Positions 52,482-60,020 of a stretch of DNA of 64,000 nt are shown piece after piece. Source of the stretch: JANMDU01 sp031375105 (GTDB taxonomy: Bacteria > Pseudomonadota > Gammaproteobacteria > Burkholderiales > Burkholderiaceae_C); contig JANMHJ010000071.1 of assembly GCA_031375105.1 (NCBI GenBank), positions 1 through 64,000 of the forward strand, given 5' to 3'. The notes beneath the pieces were generated by a model, which was not told where the DNA came from, did no database searches, and saw only the letters and a program-made list of their open reading frames with translations. Every line of letters starts with the position of its first letter. Within the stretch, counting starts at the first letter, position 1. A program made the position numbers and the translations under genes.

Positions 52482-53251
52482 GTACCGCTACTCGCTGTAT
52501 CAGTCTGCGCACCCATGCGCAGCGCCGCCCATTCTTGCAGCCTCAAAGCCAGCGCATTGATCGCAAATCCAATCAAGCCAATCCAAATCAACCAAGCCAG
52601 CATCAATGCAGGATCCAAGCTTTGCTGCGCAATCACCAGCGCATAGCCCATGCCATGCGGATTGGCTGCAATCTCCACTGTCACGGCCACCACCAGCGCA
52701 ATCGCCACACCCAAGCGCAGCGCCACAAACAAGCGCGGCAGCATGGCTGGCAAGATGATGCTCACAAACTGCTGGTATGCAGACAACTCCAGCGCTTGCG
52801 CCACTTCCAGCAGCTGCGGCTCGACTTGTCGGGCAGCAGCTTGCGCAAGCACCAGCATCGGCCAAAAGCAAGCAAACGCGATCACGGCCAACTCCATGCG
52901 CAGCCCAAAACCAAACACCAGCATCGCCAAGGGAATCAAGGCCACGGAAGGCACAGGCCGAAACACCTCCACACTCAAAAAACTCCACCGCGCCAGCCTG
53001 GGCGACAGGCCGAGCAAGGTGCCGATCAAGATGCCCAACACACCCGCCATCAACAGCCCCAAAGCGGCGCTGCCCAATGTAAAGCCCGTGGCCAACCAAA
53101 GCGAACCATCACCTGCCGCTTTTAGTAAAGCCCACATCGCAGCACTCGGCGGTGCCACTGAATCGCTGCTGCTGCCCACCGTACGCGCCCACAGCTCCAA
53201 CGCGCCGAGCAAAACAGCCGGAAAAACAAAAGGGCGCACGAGGTTCAACAC
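52478..53251 (-). CDS. ABC transporter permease (TauC/SsuC type), first
   Basis: 257 residues. RPVPSVALIPLAMLVFGFGLRMELAVI and the EAA loop LLEVAQALELSAYQQFVSIILPAMLPRLFVALRLGVAIALVVAVTVEIA show the family. It is clearly related to, but distinct from, the following permease. Most TauABC-type importers use one permease gene; two different ones in series are less usual. Confidence 0.9.
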   Translation of the reverse strand: MLNLVRPFVFPAVLLGALELWARTVGSSSDSVAPPSAAMWALLKAAGDGSLWLATGFTLGSAALGLLMAGVLGILIGTLLGLSPRLARWSFLSVEVFRPVPSVALIPLAMLVFGFGLRMELAVIAFACFWPMLVLAQAAARQVEPQLLEVAQALELSAYQQFVSIILPAMLPRLFVALRLGVAIALVVAVTVEIAANPHGMGYALVIAQQSLDPALMLAWLIWIGLIGFAINALALRLQEWAALRMGAQTDTASSGT

Positions 53252-53260
53252 AAGCTGCTT

Positions 53261-54031
53261 TCAGTGACCAAGGTATTGATAAAGCTCGCGCCGCAGCCGC
53301 ACAAACTCAGGATGCTCTTTGGTGCTCAGATGCTCGCGTGGGCGAGCAATCTTCACATCCAGCATCGCTGCGATGCTGGGCAGCTCAGCGTTAGGATTCG
53401 TGCGCATCGCAATCACGCGATCCCCGAGGTAAATCGCCTCTTCCAGATCGTGCGTAACAAACATCACCGTGAGCCCTTGCTCGCGCACTAAGCGCGAAAG
53501 CTCGTCTTGCAGGCTTTCGCGCGTCATGGCATCCAGAGCACCAAAGGGTTCGTCCATCAGTATGAGCTGGGGCTGCTGCGCCAAACAGCGTGCAATCTGC
53601 ACGCGCTGCTGCATGCCGCCTGAGAGTTGCGCAGGAAACTTCTGCGCATGCGCAGCCAGCCCCACGGTCTCCAGCACCTGGGCGATGCGCTCAGAGCGCT
53701 GCGCCGCAGGCACTTGCGCCGCTTCCAGCGCCAAGCTGATATTGCCCTGCACCGTGCGCCAAGGTAGCAAAGCACGGCCATAGTCTTGAAACACAAAGGC
53801 CACTTCGCGCGAAGGCGCATGAGCCACCTGCCCATTGCGCAACACGCGCCCGCCAGAGGGCTGCACAAAACCCGCTGCTGCACGCAGCAGCGTCGTCTTG
53901 CCACAGCCCGAAGGCCCGATCACACAAACGAATTCGCCGCGCTGCAATGCGAAGGAGCTGGGCGAGACGATTTCGCGCCCACCCAGATGCACGCTCACTT
54001 GCTCAAACGCCAAAGGCAGATCGGCGCTCAC
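53261..54031 (-). CDS. ABC transporter ATP-binding protein (TauB/SsuB type)
   Basis: 256 residues. Walker A GPSGCGKTTLLR, Q-loop AFVFQDYG, signature QLSGGMQQRVQIARCLAQQ, Walker B LILMDEPFGALDAMTR and H-loop MFVTHDLEEAIYLGDR are all intact. It drives the two permeases downstream. Confidence 0.94.
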   Translation of the reverse strand: MSADLPLAFEQVSVHLGGREIVSPSSFALQRGEFVCVIGPSGCGKTTLLRAAAGFVQPSGGRVLRNGQVAHAPSREVAFVFQDYGRALLPWRTVQGNISLALEAAQVPAAQRSERIAQVLETVGLAAHAQKFPAQLSGGMQQRVQIARCLAQQPQLILMDEPFGALDAMTRESLQDELSRLVREQGLTVMFVTHDLEEAIYLGDRVIAMRTNPNAELPSIAAMLDVKIARPREHLSTKEHPEFVRLRRELYQYLGH

Positions 54032-54059
54032 ATCACACCTTGAAAGGAAGATTTGAAGC

Positions 54060-54122
54060 GTTTTATGGCATTACCCGTTTTAGAATCTACGCAGCTTGCT
54101 ATTAAATTCATAGTAAATAGAA
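54060..54122 (+). repeat. Dispersed repeat copy, intergenic within the catabolic operon
   Basis: CCCGTTTTAGAATCTACGCA, GCTTGCTATTAAATTCATAG. It sits in the 97-base gap between the binding-protein and ATPase genes, where its RNA hairpin could lower downstream expression. Confidence 0.85.
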
Positions 54123-54128
54123 ATTCAC

Positions 54129-55094
54129 TCATTTCACCAACAGGCTCGCCACATTGGGGCTGCCTTTGAGCATGTCTTGATCTTTCATCAAGCCCACCCA
54201 GTAGTTGAGCTGCTTCTCAGTCACGATCGGGCCAGGTGGCGAGATTTGCGCTTTGGCCAGCACTTCTGGCGGCAGCTTGATGTATTTGCCAATCGCAGCG
54301 CGAACCTTGTCGTTGTTCTTCACCTGAAGCATAAAGGCCGCAGCCTCCTGCACAGCCTCGCGAAAGGCTTTCACCTGCGCCGCATTCTTCTGCGCCCAAT
54401 CGCGCTTGGCGGTGTAGATGATGGTGGGATTGCCTTCCCCTAAAAAGGTGGAATAGTAAGAGGCCACATAGCCCACACCTGAATCCGTGATGCGGCTCAT
54501 GAAGGGATCAGCCGTGACGACGGCATCAATGGAGCCACCGCGCAGCAAATCGCCATGCTGAGGGAACGAGACCTCCACGAAATTGACCTGCTTGTGATCT
54601 ACACCGTTTTGCTTGAGCCAAGCACGGAACGTGACGTGTAAAAACGCGCCCAGCCCCGGCACGCCTACCTTCTTGCCCACGCAATCTTTGGCATTGCGGA
54701 TGCCGCTGCCTGCTTTGGCTACGAGGCCAAAACCCGTGATGGTTTTGGAAGTCACGCCGCCGCCAGCAACCACCACATGATCAAGCCCGCCATCAACCGC
54801 TTGCAAATAAACCGAGGGTGTGGGCCCGCCCATTTGCAGCGAGTCAGATTGAATCGCGGCAGGAATCGTTGAGTTCAGCGGAATGAATTTCAACTCCACA
54901 TCCAGATTGCGTTTCTTGAACATGCCCTCTGCGGCAGCCACAAAGACAGACGTGAAATCCGTGACGGCCGTGAAGCCGAAAACGATTTTTCCACTTTGGG
55001 CAAAACTGCTTGGCAACACCGTCATAGCGGCTGCGCCCGTGGCTGCGCTGATGAGTGTGCGGCGGGAAATAGGGGAAAGGCGGGATGTGTTCAT
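54129..55094 (-). CDS. ABC transporter substrate-binding protein (NMT1/SsuA-like), Tat-type signal
   Basis: 321 residues. The N-terminal SPISRRTLISAATGAAAMTVLPSSFAQ contains a twin-arginine pair (SRRTLI), so export may be by Tat. The mature part, KIVFGFTAVTDFTSVFVAAAEGMFKKRNLDVELK, then VGVPGLGAFLHVTFRAWLKQNG and VVTADPFMSRITDSG, is typical of the NMT1/THI5-like periplasmic fold. The ligand is unknown. It is the second gene of the operon after tetR. Confidence 0.9.
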   Translation of the reverse strand: MNTSRLSPISRRTLISAATGAAAMTVLPSSFAQSGKIVFGFTAVTDFTSVFVAAAEGMFKKRNLDVELKFIPLNSTIPAAIQSDSLQMGGPTPSVYLQAVDGGLDHVVVAGGGVTSKTITGFGLVAKAGSGIRNAKDCVGKKVGVPGLGAFLHVTFRAWLKQNGVDHKQVNFVEVSFPQHGDLLRGGSIDAVVTADPFMSRITDSGVGYVASYYSTFLGEGNPTIIYTAKRDWAQKNAAQVKAFREAVQEAAAFMLQVKNNDKVRAAIGKYIKLPPEVLAKAQISPPGPIVTEKQLNYWVGLMKDQDMLKGSPNVASLLVK

Positions 55095-55135
55095 GAATGT
55101 CTCCTGTTGAAATAATGCAAACGGGGTGAAAGAAA

Positions 55136-55795
55136 CTATTTAGGCAACGCCGCCTTGATGCCACCTACGATGAAGCGCGCCAAGAGCGGCTGCGTGAGTG
55201 GATCGTTGGCGTGCGCCTCGCCGCGTGAGAGGCGCTCAATACGGACATCGCTGATGTGATGCAGCAGGCAGCCCAGTGAAAACTGATACGCCCAAGCCAC
55301 CTCGCTGCGACTGGCATGGGGCAGCGTCTCGTGTAAGGCATCAATGAAAGCGTTCGCCAGCGGGTCAAAATACTCGCGCAACACGCGATCTGCTTCAGCA
55401 CTGGCATGCATCAGCTCACGCGCCACGAGCAAGGCGTAATACTCACCCTCTTCGCTGGCTCGCAAGCGCAGCACCGGAGCGATAAACGCCTCCACAATGG
55501 CCCCCAGGCGCTTGCCAGAGGCTTGCCCCAAGGCCTGCTTTAGACTCGTGAGCCGCGCCTCGATCGTACCGCCCCAATGCTCAAAAATCGCGTGAAATAA
55601 TTCTTGCTTGGCACCGTAGTAATAGCCCACCAAGGCCAGCGGCACGCCAGCCTCATCGGCAATTTGGCGAATCGTCACAGCGTGGTAACCCTTTTGCGCA
55701 AACAAGCGCTCGGCCGCCAACAAAATGGCTTGCTTGCGATCCAGCTTGTCGGGAGTCGAAGTGGCGGCAAGAGAGTTTGTGGCAAGACGAGGCAT
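55136..55795 (-). CDS. TetR-family regulator heading the catabolic operon
   Basis: 219 residues. The HTH is RKQAILLAAERLFAQKGYHAVTIRQIADEAGVPLALVGYYYGAKQELFHAIF. The C-terminal ligand domain (EEGEYYALLVARELMHASAEADRVLREYFDPLANAFIDAL) is of the DUF1956/CECR type. GTACAA-type repeats lie just upstream of its start, suggesting that it represses itself and the operon until a substrate-derived ligand binds. Confidence 0.9.
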   Translation of the reverse strand: MPRLATNSLAATSTPDKLDRKQAILLAAERLFAQKGYHAVTIRQIADEAGVPLALVGYYYGAKQELFHAIFEHWGGTIEARLTSLKQALGQASGKRLGAIVEAFIAPVLRLRASEEGEYYALLVARELMHASAEADRVLREYFDPLANAFIDALHETLPHASRSEVAWAYQFSLGCLLHHISDVRIERLSRGEAHANDPLTQPLLARFIVGGIKAALPK

Positions 55796-55812
55796 GCCAA
55801 ATTAGACAATCG

Positions 55813-55839
55813 TACAAATATCTTGTACAACCGTACAAA
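55813..55839. promoter_or_regulatory. GTACAA repeats: candidate TetR operator
   Basis: GTACAA (55813-55818), five bases, TTGTAC (55824-55829) forms a 17-bp palindrome. A further GTACAA follows at 55834-55839, and TTGTACAA is itself symmetric. The cluster begins 18 bases upstream of the tetR ATG. Confidence 0.65.
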
Positions 55840-55893
55840 CCCTAGCCTCTTTTAGATTCATAGGCAGATGACCTGCCCACGAATCCTTTCAGA

Positions 55894-56526
55894 TCAGAAG
55901 CGAATGCCAGACGGGTTGGCAGGAGCTGGCGCGGGGGCTTGTTCTGCAACGGCAGGAGCCGCGGGGGCGGGTGCGGGAGCTGGCGCAGGCGCTGCACGCG
56001 CCACCAAGGGCGTGGGCGCGGGATCGCGGTAGCTCGAAGGCAGTTGAGAGGATTTTGGATAGCCCGCAGCATCGAGAAACTGCGTCCACTCCGTATCAGA
56101 GAAACCTTTGAGCTGCTGCCCGCCCACGGTCGCCATGGGTAAGCTGGTTTGGCCAGACAAACGATTCAAAGCTTGGACATCTTGCTCGTTTTCCACCGTA
56201 CGCTCAGTGAAGGGCACGCCACGGCTGCGCAGCAGATTGCGACCCGAATCACACGGACCGCAATCTTTGCTGGTGTAAAGCGTCACGGGGAAGCGCTGCA
56301 CCACGGTGCGCAACTCAAACGGCAGTGCAGAGCTGCTGGAGATCTCGGCAAACGAGCCTCCGCGTCCAACGGTGACTTTCGCGTTGGCTGAAGGCGGCGG
56401 CGGCTGATCAGAGAAGGTCACGCGCCCATCGGCCCCCACAATGCGATACAACTGCTGCGCCAAGATTTGAGGAGAAAAAGCGGCGATTGCCGTTATAAAG
56501 ACTGCGCTGAGTGCTACGTTTTTCAT
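55894..56526 (-). CDS. Exported DUF4124/glutaredoxin-like protein
   Basis: 210 residues. The Sec signal MKNVALSAVFITAIAAFSPQILA is followed by a DUF4124 stretch (QQLYRIVGADGRVTFSDQPPP) and a glutaredoxin fold with CGPC active site (VTLYTSKDCGPCDSGRNLL) and a TSLPMATVGGQQLKGFSDTEW cis-Pro region. The last 45 residues are an Ala-Pro repeat. It is likely a periplasmic thiol-redox protein. The start codon and most of the signal peptide are encoded by a dispersed repeat copy. Confidence 0.88.
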   Translation of the reverse strand: MKNVALSAVFITAIAAFSPQILAQQLYRIVGADGRVTFSDQPPPPSANAKVTVGRGGSFAEISSSSALPFELRTVVQRFPVTLYTSKDCGPCDSGRNLLRSRGVPFTERTVENEQDVQALNRLSGQTSLPMATVGGQQLKGFSDTEWTQFLDAAGYPKSSQLPSSYRDPAPTPLVARAAPAPAPAPAPAAPAVAEQAPAPAPANPSGIRF

Positions 56527-56532
56527 AGTAAC
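56475..56532 (+). repeat. Dispersed repeat copy covering the start of the glutaredoxin-like gene
   Basis: ATTGCCGTTATAAAGACTGC, CTGAGTGCTACGTTTTTCAT. The gene's ATG (rc of CAT at 56524-56526) lies inside the palindromic module. Confidence 0.75.
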
Positions 56533-56606
56533 TCCATAGTGACTGACTGTGACTGATGCTGCGTCGCGCCGGTTGGCAACCGATGCCCCGATAACCGCCT
56601 ATGTTA

Positions 56607-58649
56607 TCAGGCCATGCCGTGGTGACGCAACAGAGCGTCAAGCTGCGGCGCTCTTCCTCTAAACGCGGCAAAGCTCTCAGAGGCTGACCGACTTCCGCCC
56701 ACTTCGAGCACTTCTTTGCGATATTTGCGGCCCACCTCGATCTGCGCCGCAGCGGCTTGCCCACTTTGCGTAGCCGCTTCCTCAAAGGCAGCATAGGCAT
56801 CGGCGCTGAGCAATTCGGCCCATTTATAACTGTAATAACCAGCCGCATAGCCGCCGGAAAACACATGCCCAAAGCTGTGCGGCTGGCGCACTTCTTCAGG
56901 CCGTGGCAACACCGCCACTTCGCGCTGGGCAGCGCGAGACACCGTGAGCGGATCGGCCTGCGTGCTGTCAGGCTCCATATGCATCAGCATATCGAACAAA
57001 GAAAACTCCACTTGCCTCAAGGTCTGCAAACCGCTCTGAAAATTCTTCGCGGCGAGCATTTTGTCAAACAGCTCGCGCGGCAGCGGTGCGCCCGTGTCTA
57101 CATGCGCCGTCATGTGCTTGAGCACATCCCATTCCCAGCAGAAATTCTCCATGAACTGGCTCGGCAGCTCCACCGCATCCCACTCCACGCCACTGATGCC
57201 GCTCACATCGCGCTCTTGTACTCGCGTGAGCATGTGATGCAAGCCATGGCCAAATTCGTGGAACAGCGTAATCACGTCATCATGTGTGAGCAGCGCGGGC
57301 TTGCCATCCACGCCATCGGCGAAGTTGCAAACGAGCTGCGCTACCGGGATTTGCAGGATGCCCGTATCAGGCCGCAGCCAACGCGCACGCACATCGTCCA
57401 TCCACGCGCCACCACGCTTACCATCTCGTGCCGGTGAGTCGAGATAAAACTGGGCGATTTTCTGACCTGCGCGCATCAAAGCATAAAACTCCACCTTCGG
57501 ATGCCACACTTGCGCTTCGTCTTTTTGGATATCGACTTCAAACAGCGTCTGAATGATATTGAACAGCCCTGCCAGCACTTTCGGTGCTATGAAATACTGT
57601 TTTACTTCTTGCTCGCTGAACGCATATTTTGCTTCTTTCAGCTTCTCGCCAATGAAAGGCCAATCCCAAGCCTGCGGATCGGGCATTGCCAATGCTTTTG
57701 AAGCAAAATCGCGCATCTCGGCCACGTCTTTTTCCGCAAAAGGCTTCGCGCGTTGGGCCAGATCACGCAGGAAGCTCACCACCTCTTCGGGCGAACTGGC
57801 CATCTTCGGCACGAGCGAGACTTGCGCAAAATTGTCGTAACCCAAGAGCTTGGCTTCTTCTTGGCGCAGCGCCAATATCTCGCGCATGATCGGCGTGTTG
57901 TCAAACTTACCGGCTTCATACGACTCGCTCGCTCGGGTGTTGTGCGCCATGTATAGCGTCTTGCGCAACTGGCTGCTTTTCGCATACTGCATCACAGGCA
58001 GATAGCAAGGCATTTTCGAAGTGAGTTTGTAGCCTACTTTGCCCTCTTTTTCAGCCAATTGACGAGCCGTAGATTTCACATCGCTTGGCAAACCCTCCAA
58101 CTCTTCTTCGTTGGCGAAATACGCAAAAGCTTCCGTGGAATCCAAGGTGTTTTCACTGAATTTTTGGCTGAGTTCAGATTGCTTGGTTTGAATCGCCGCA
58201 AACCGCTCTTTCGCCGCGCCTTGCAGCTCTGCGCCGCCCAGCTTGAAGCTGCGCAATGCATTGCTGTGCGCCTTTTTTTGCTCAGCATTGAGCGCAGCCG
58301 CATCAATCTCCTTGTATTTCGCAAACAAACGTTCATCCGAGCCCAGCACCGTATAAAACTCACTCACCTTAGGCAGCGCCTCGTTGTAAGCCGCCCGCAG
58401 CTCAGGCGTATCCATCACCGCATTCAAATGCCCCACTGCGCCCCAAGCGCGTGAGAGCTTCTCCGTCTGCACGTCCAGCGTGGCCGAGAGCTGTTTCCAG
58501 TCGGCAGGGAAGTCAGGTGCCGTTGCTATATCCAACGCAGCTTGAGACTGGGCAATCAGCGCCTCCACCGCGCCCGCCACATGGCTGGGCTGGATCGCTG
58601 CAAACTGAGGAAGATCGGAAAAATCGAGGAGGGGGTTGGTTGATGTCAT
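56607..58649 (-). CDS. prlC: M3-family oligopeptidase (oligopeptidase A-like)
   Basis: 680 residues. The zinc site is HEFGHGLHHM (His464-Glu-x-x-His) with the downstream Glu in GISGVEWDAVELPSQFMENF. The C-terminus GHVFSGGYAAGYYSYKWAELLSADAYAAFEE is typical of M3A enzymes. It degrades cytoplasmic oligopeptides, including signal-peptide fragments. It stands alone here. Confidence 0.94.
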   Translation of the reverse strand: MTSTNPLLDFSDLPQFAAIQPSHVAGAVEALIAQSQAALDIATAPDFPADWKQLSATLDVQTEKLSRAWGAVGHLNAVMDTPELRAAYNEALPKVSEFYTVLGSDERLFAKYKEIDAAALNAEQKKAHSNALRSFKLGGAELQGAAKERFAAIQTKQSELSQKFSENTLDSTEAFAYFANEEELEGLPSDVKSTARQLAEKEGKVGYKLTSKMPCYLPVMQYAKSSQLRKTLYMAHNTRASESYEAGKFDNTPIMREILALRQEEAKLLGYDNFAQVSLVPKMASSPEEVVSFLRDLAQRAKPFAEKDVAEMRDFASKALAMPDPQAWDWPFIGEKLKEAKYAFSEQEVKQYFIAPKVLAGLFNIIQTLFEVDIQKDEAQVWHPKVEFYALMRAGQKIAQFYLDSPARDGKRGGAWMDDVRARWLRPDTGILQIPVAQLVCNFADGVDGKPALLTHDDVITLFHEFGHGLHHMLTRVQERDVSGISGVEWDAVELPSQFMENFCWEWDVLKHMTAHVDTGAPLPRELFDKMLAAKNFQSGLQTLRQVEFSLFDMLMHMEPDSTQADPLTVSRAAQREVAVLPRPEEVRQPHSFGHVFSGGYAAGYYSYKWAELLSADAYAAFEEAATQSGQAAAAQIEVGRKYRKEVLEVGGSRSASESFAAFRGRAPQLDALLRHHGMA

Positions 58650-58797
58650 GGTGCGGAAATAAGGGCTTAAAGCATGATAACAAGCTGGTTATTCTTTCTC
58701 GATCTGAGATTTCTGACTTAATTGGAACGTATTCCCGAATAGTCGCGACTTTTGGGGAGTCATCTAACGAATAGTCGGAATGGAGAGTGGGCTTGCA

Positions 58798-58826
58798 TTG
58801 ACAAGTTACAGAAGGAATTTTAGAAT
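58798..58826 (+). promoter_or_regulatory. Sigma-70 promoter of the toxin-antitoxin pair
   Basis: TTGACA (58798-58803), 17-base spacer, TAGAAT (58821-58826). This is close to consensus, and the antitoxin ATG is 37 bases downstream. A 10-bp direct repeat CGAATAGTCG lies further upstream (58736-58745 and 58768-58777). Confidence 0.75.
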
Positions 58827-58846
58827 CACACGATTCATCGCATTCA

Positions 58847-58860
58847 TTAAAGTACTTTAA
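58847..58860. promoter_or_regulatory. Perfect 14-bp palindrome before the antitoxin gene
   Basis: TTAAAGTACTTTAA ends 3 bases before the antitoxin ATG, in the place where Phd/YefM-type antitoxins usually bind to repress their own operon. Confidence 0.6.
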
Positions 58861-58863
58861 ATC

Positions 58864-59160
58864 ATGCTATCTATCGCTGCTAACGATCTAAAAACCAAAG
58901 GTATTGCCGCCATCGAAGCTGGCCTCAACGGGCAAACTGAAGCCACCATCTCTGTGCGTGGCCAGCAGCGCTATGTGGTGATGCCCTTAGAGCAATATCA
59001 TTTTTTGCGTGAATGTGAGTTGGATGTTGCGCTGGCGCAATCGCGCGCTGACATTGCGGCAGGCCGCTATGAAATTCACACCGCCGAGTCGCACAGAGCT
59101 GCGGTAGAAAAAGCTTTGAGCGAAGAATCTGGTGCCGGGCCAAAAGCCAAACGCGCCTAA
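58864..59160 (+). CDS. Type II antitoxin, Phd/YefM family
   Basis: 98 residues. The N-terminal DNA-binding fold is SIAANDLKTKGIAAIEAGLNGQTEATISVRGQQRYVVMPLEQYHFLRE, typical of Phd/YefM (strand-helix with 'V-x-V-x-G-x-x-R-x-V-v-l--e-Y'). The C-terminal half is charged and probably the toxin-binding tail. The toxin gene starts 7 bases after the stop. Confidence 0.88.
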   Translation: MLSIAANDLKTKGIAAIEAGLNGQTEATISVRGQQRYVVMPLEQYHFLRECELDVALAQSRADIAAGRYEIHTAESHRAAVEKALSEESGAGPKAKRA

Positions 59161-59167
59161 GCTTGAC

Positions 59168-59488
59168 ATGAAAGCCAAGCCGGAAAATCCAGAGATCAAA
59201 ACACTCGCGACTCAGAACCATGAACTACATCTCACACCGCGCTACATGAACCGCTTGGTGCAGTTTCTAAAAAAACATCCTGATCTCAAGGCGCAATATT
59301 TCAAAACAATAGCGCTGCTGGAAGCCAACCCGTTTCATCCCTCACTGCGTCTACATGCCGTATCAGGTCAACTCGCTGGCTTGCATTCTGTGTCCATCAA
59401 TTTGTCTTACCGCATCACATTGGAGTTCTTGATCGAAGGAAAAACCATCACTCCGATCAATGTCGGTGATCATGATGCGGTGTACTGA
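59168..59488 (+). CDS. Type II toxin, RelE/ParE superfamily
   Basis: 106 residues from ATG 59168; the frame opens earlier (59132) inside the antitoxin gene. LTPRYMNRLVQFLKKHPDLKAQYFKTIALLEANPFHPSLRLHAVSGQLAGLHSVSINLSYRITLEF and the end INVGDHDAVY match the RelE-like mRNA interferase pattern (conserved Arg/Tyr near the end and a final D-x-x-Y). It probably cleaves mRNA at the ribosome and is neutralised by the upstream antitoxin. Confidence 0.85.
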   Translation: MKAKPENPEIKTLATQNHELHLTPRYMNRLVQFLKKHPDLKAQYFKTIALLEANPFHPSLRLHAVSGQLAGLHSVSINLSYRITLEFLIEGKTITPINVGDHDAVY

Positions 59489-59491
59489 GGA

Positions 59492-59971
59492 TCAATCCCG
59501 CCCGGTCTTCTTCACAGATTTCATCTTCGGCTTCGCGCGTTTCACGCTCCCGCCGCGTGTGACGCGTTCGTTGCCGAGTACGCGCAGGGTTTTGACTTCT
59601 CTGCGGCCTGTGGAGCGGCTGGTTTTGGCGAATTTGACATCTTTGGGAGCCGGCAGGCGGTCTTCATCGAAGGCTTTTTCGCCTTTGCCCTTCTCAGGCA
59701 TGGGTCGCCAGAGCACCAGCAGTTTGCCGATGTGTTGAATCGGCGCAGCACCTAAGTCGTCGCAAAGTTTGAGATAGACCGCTTCGCGGGCGGCGCGGTC
59801 GTCTCCTGTCACGCGCACCTTGATCAAGCCATGCGAATTGAGCGCTAAATTGATCTCTTTTTGTACGCCCGGAGTCAGGCCGTCATTGCCAACGATGACG
59901 ACCGGATCGAGGTGATGCGCATCAGCTCGGATGGCTTTGCGTTCTTGGATGGTGAGTTCTATTTTTGGCAT
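59492..59971 (-). CDS. yhbY: YhbY-type CRS1-YhbY (CRM) RNA-binding protein
   Basis: 159 residues from ATG 59971. The CRM domain is PKIELTIQERKAIRADAHHLDPVVIVGNDGLTPGVQKEINLALNSHGLIKVRV, with the GxxG loop represented by GNDG. The C-terminus after residue 95 is a long basic tail (RSTGRREVKTLRVLGNERVTRGGSVKRAKPK) not found in the 97-residue E. coli protein. It acts in 50S ribosome assembly. It is divergent from rlmE, which also acts on the 50S subunit. Confidence 0.92.
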   Translation of the reverse strand: MPKIELTIQERKAIRADAHHLDPVVIVGNDGLTPGVQKEINLALNSHGLIKVRVTGDDRAAREAVYLKLCDDLGAAPIQHIGKLLVLWRPMPEKGKGEKAFDEDRLPAPKDVKFAKTSRSTGRREVKTLRVLGNERVTRGGSVKRAKPKMKSVKKTGRD

Positions 59972-60020
59972 GGGAATACTTCCTTGGTGGCTTGTCGTGT
60001 AGACATGGGACAATTATGGG

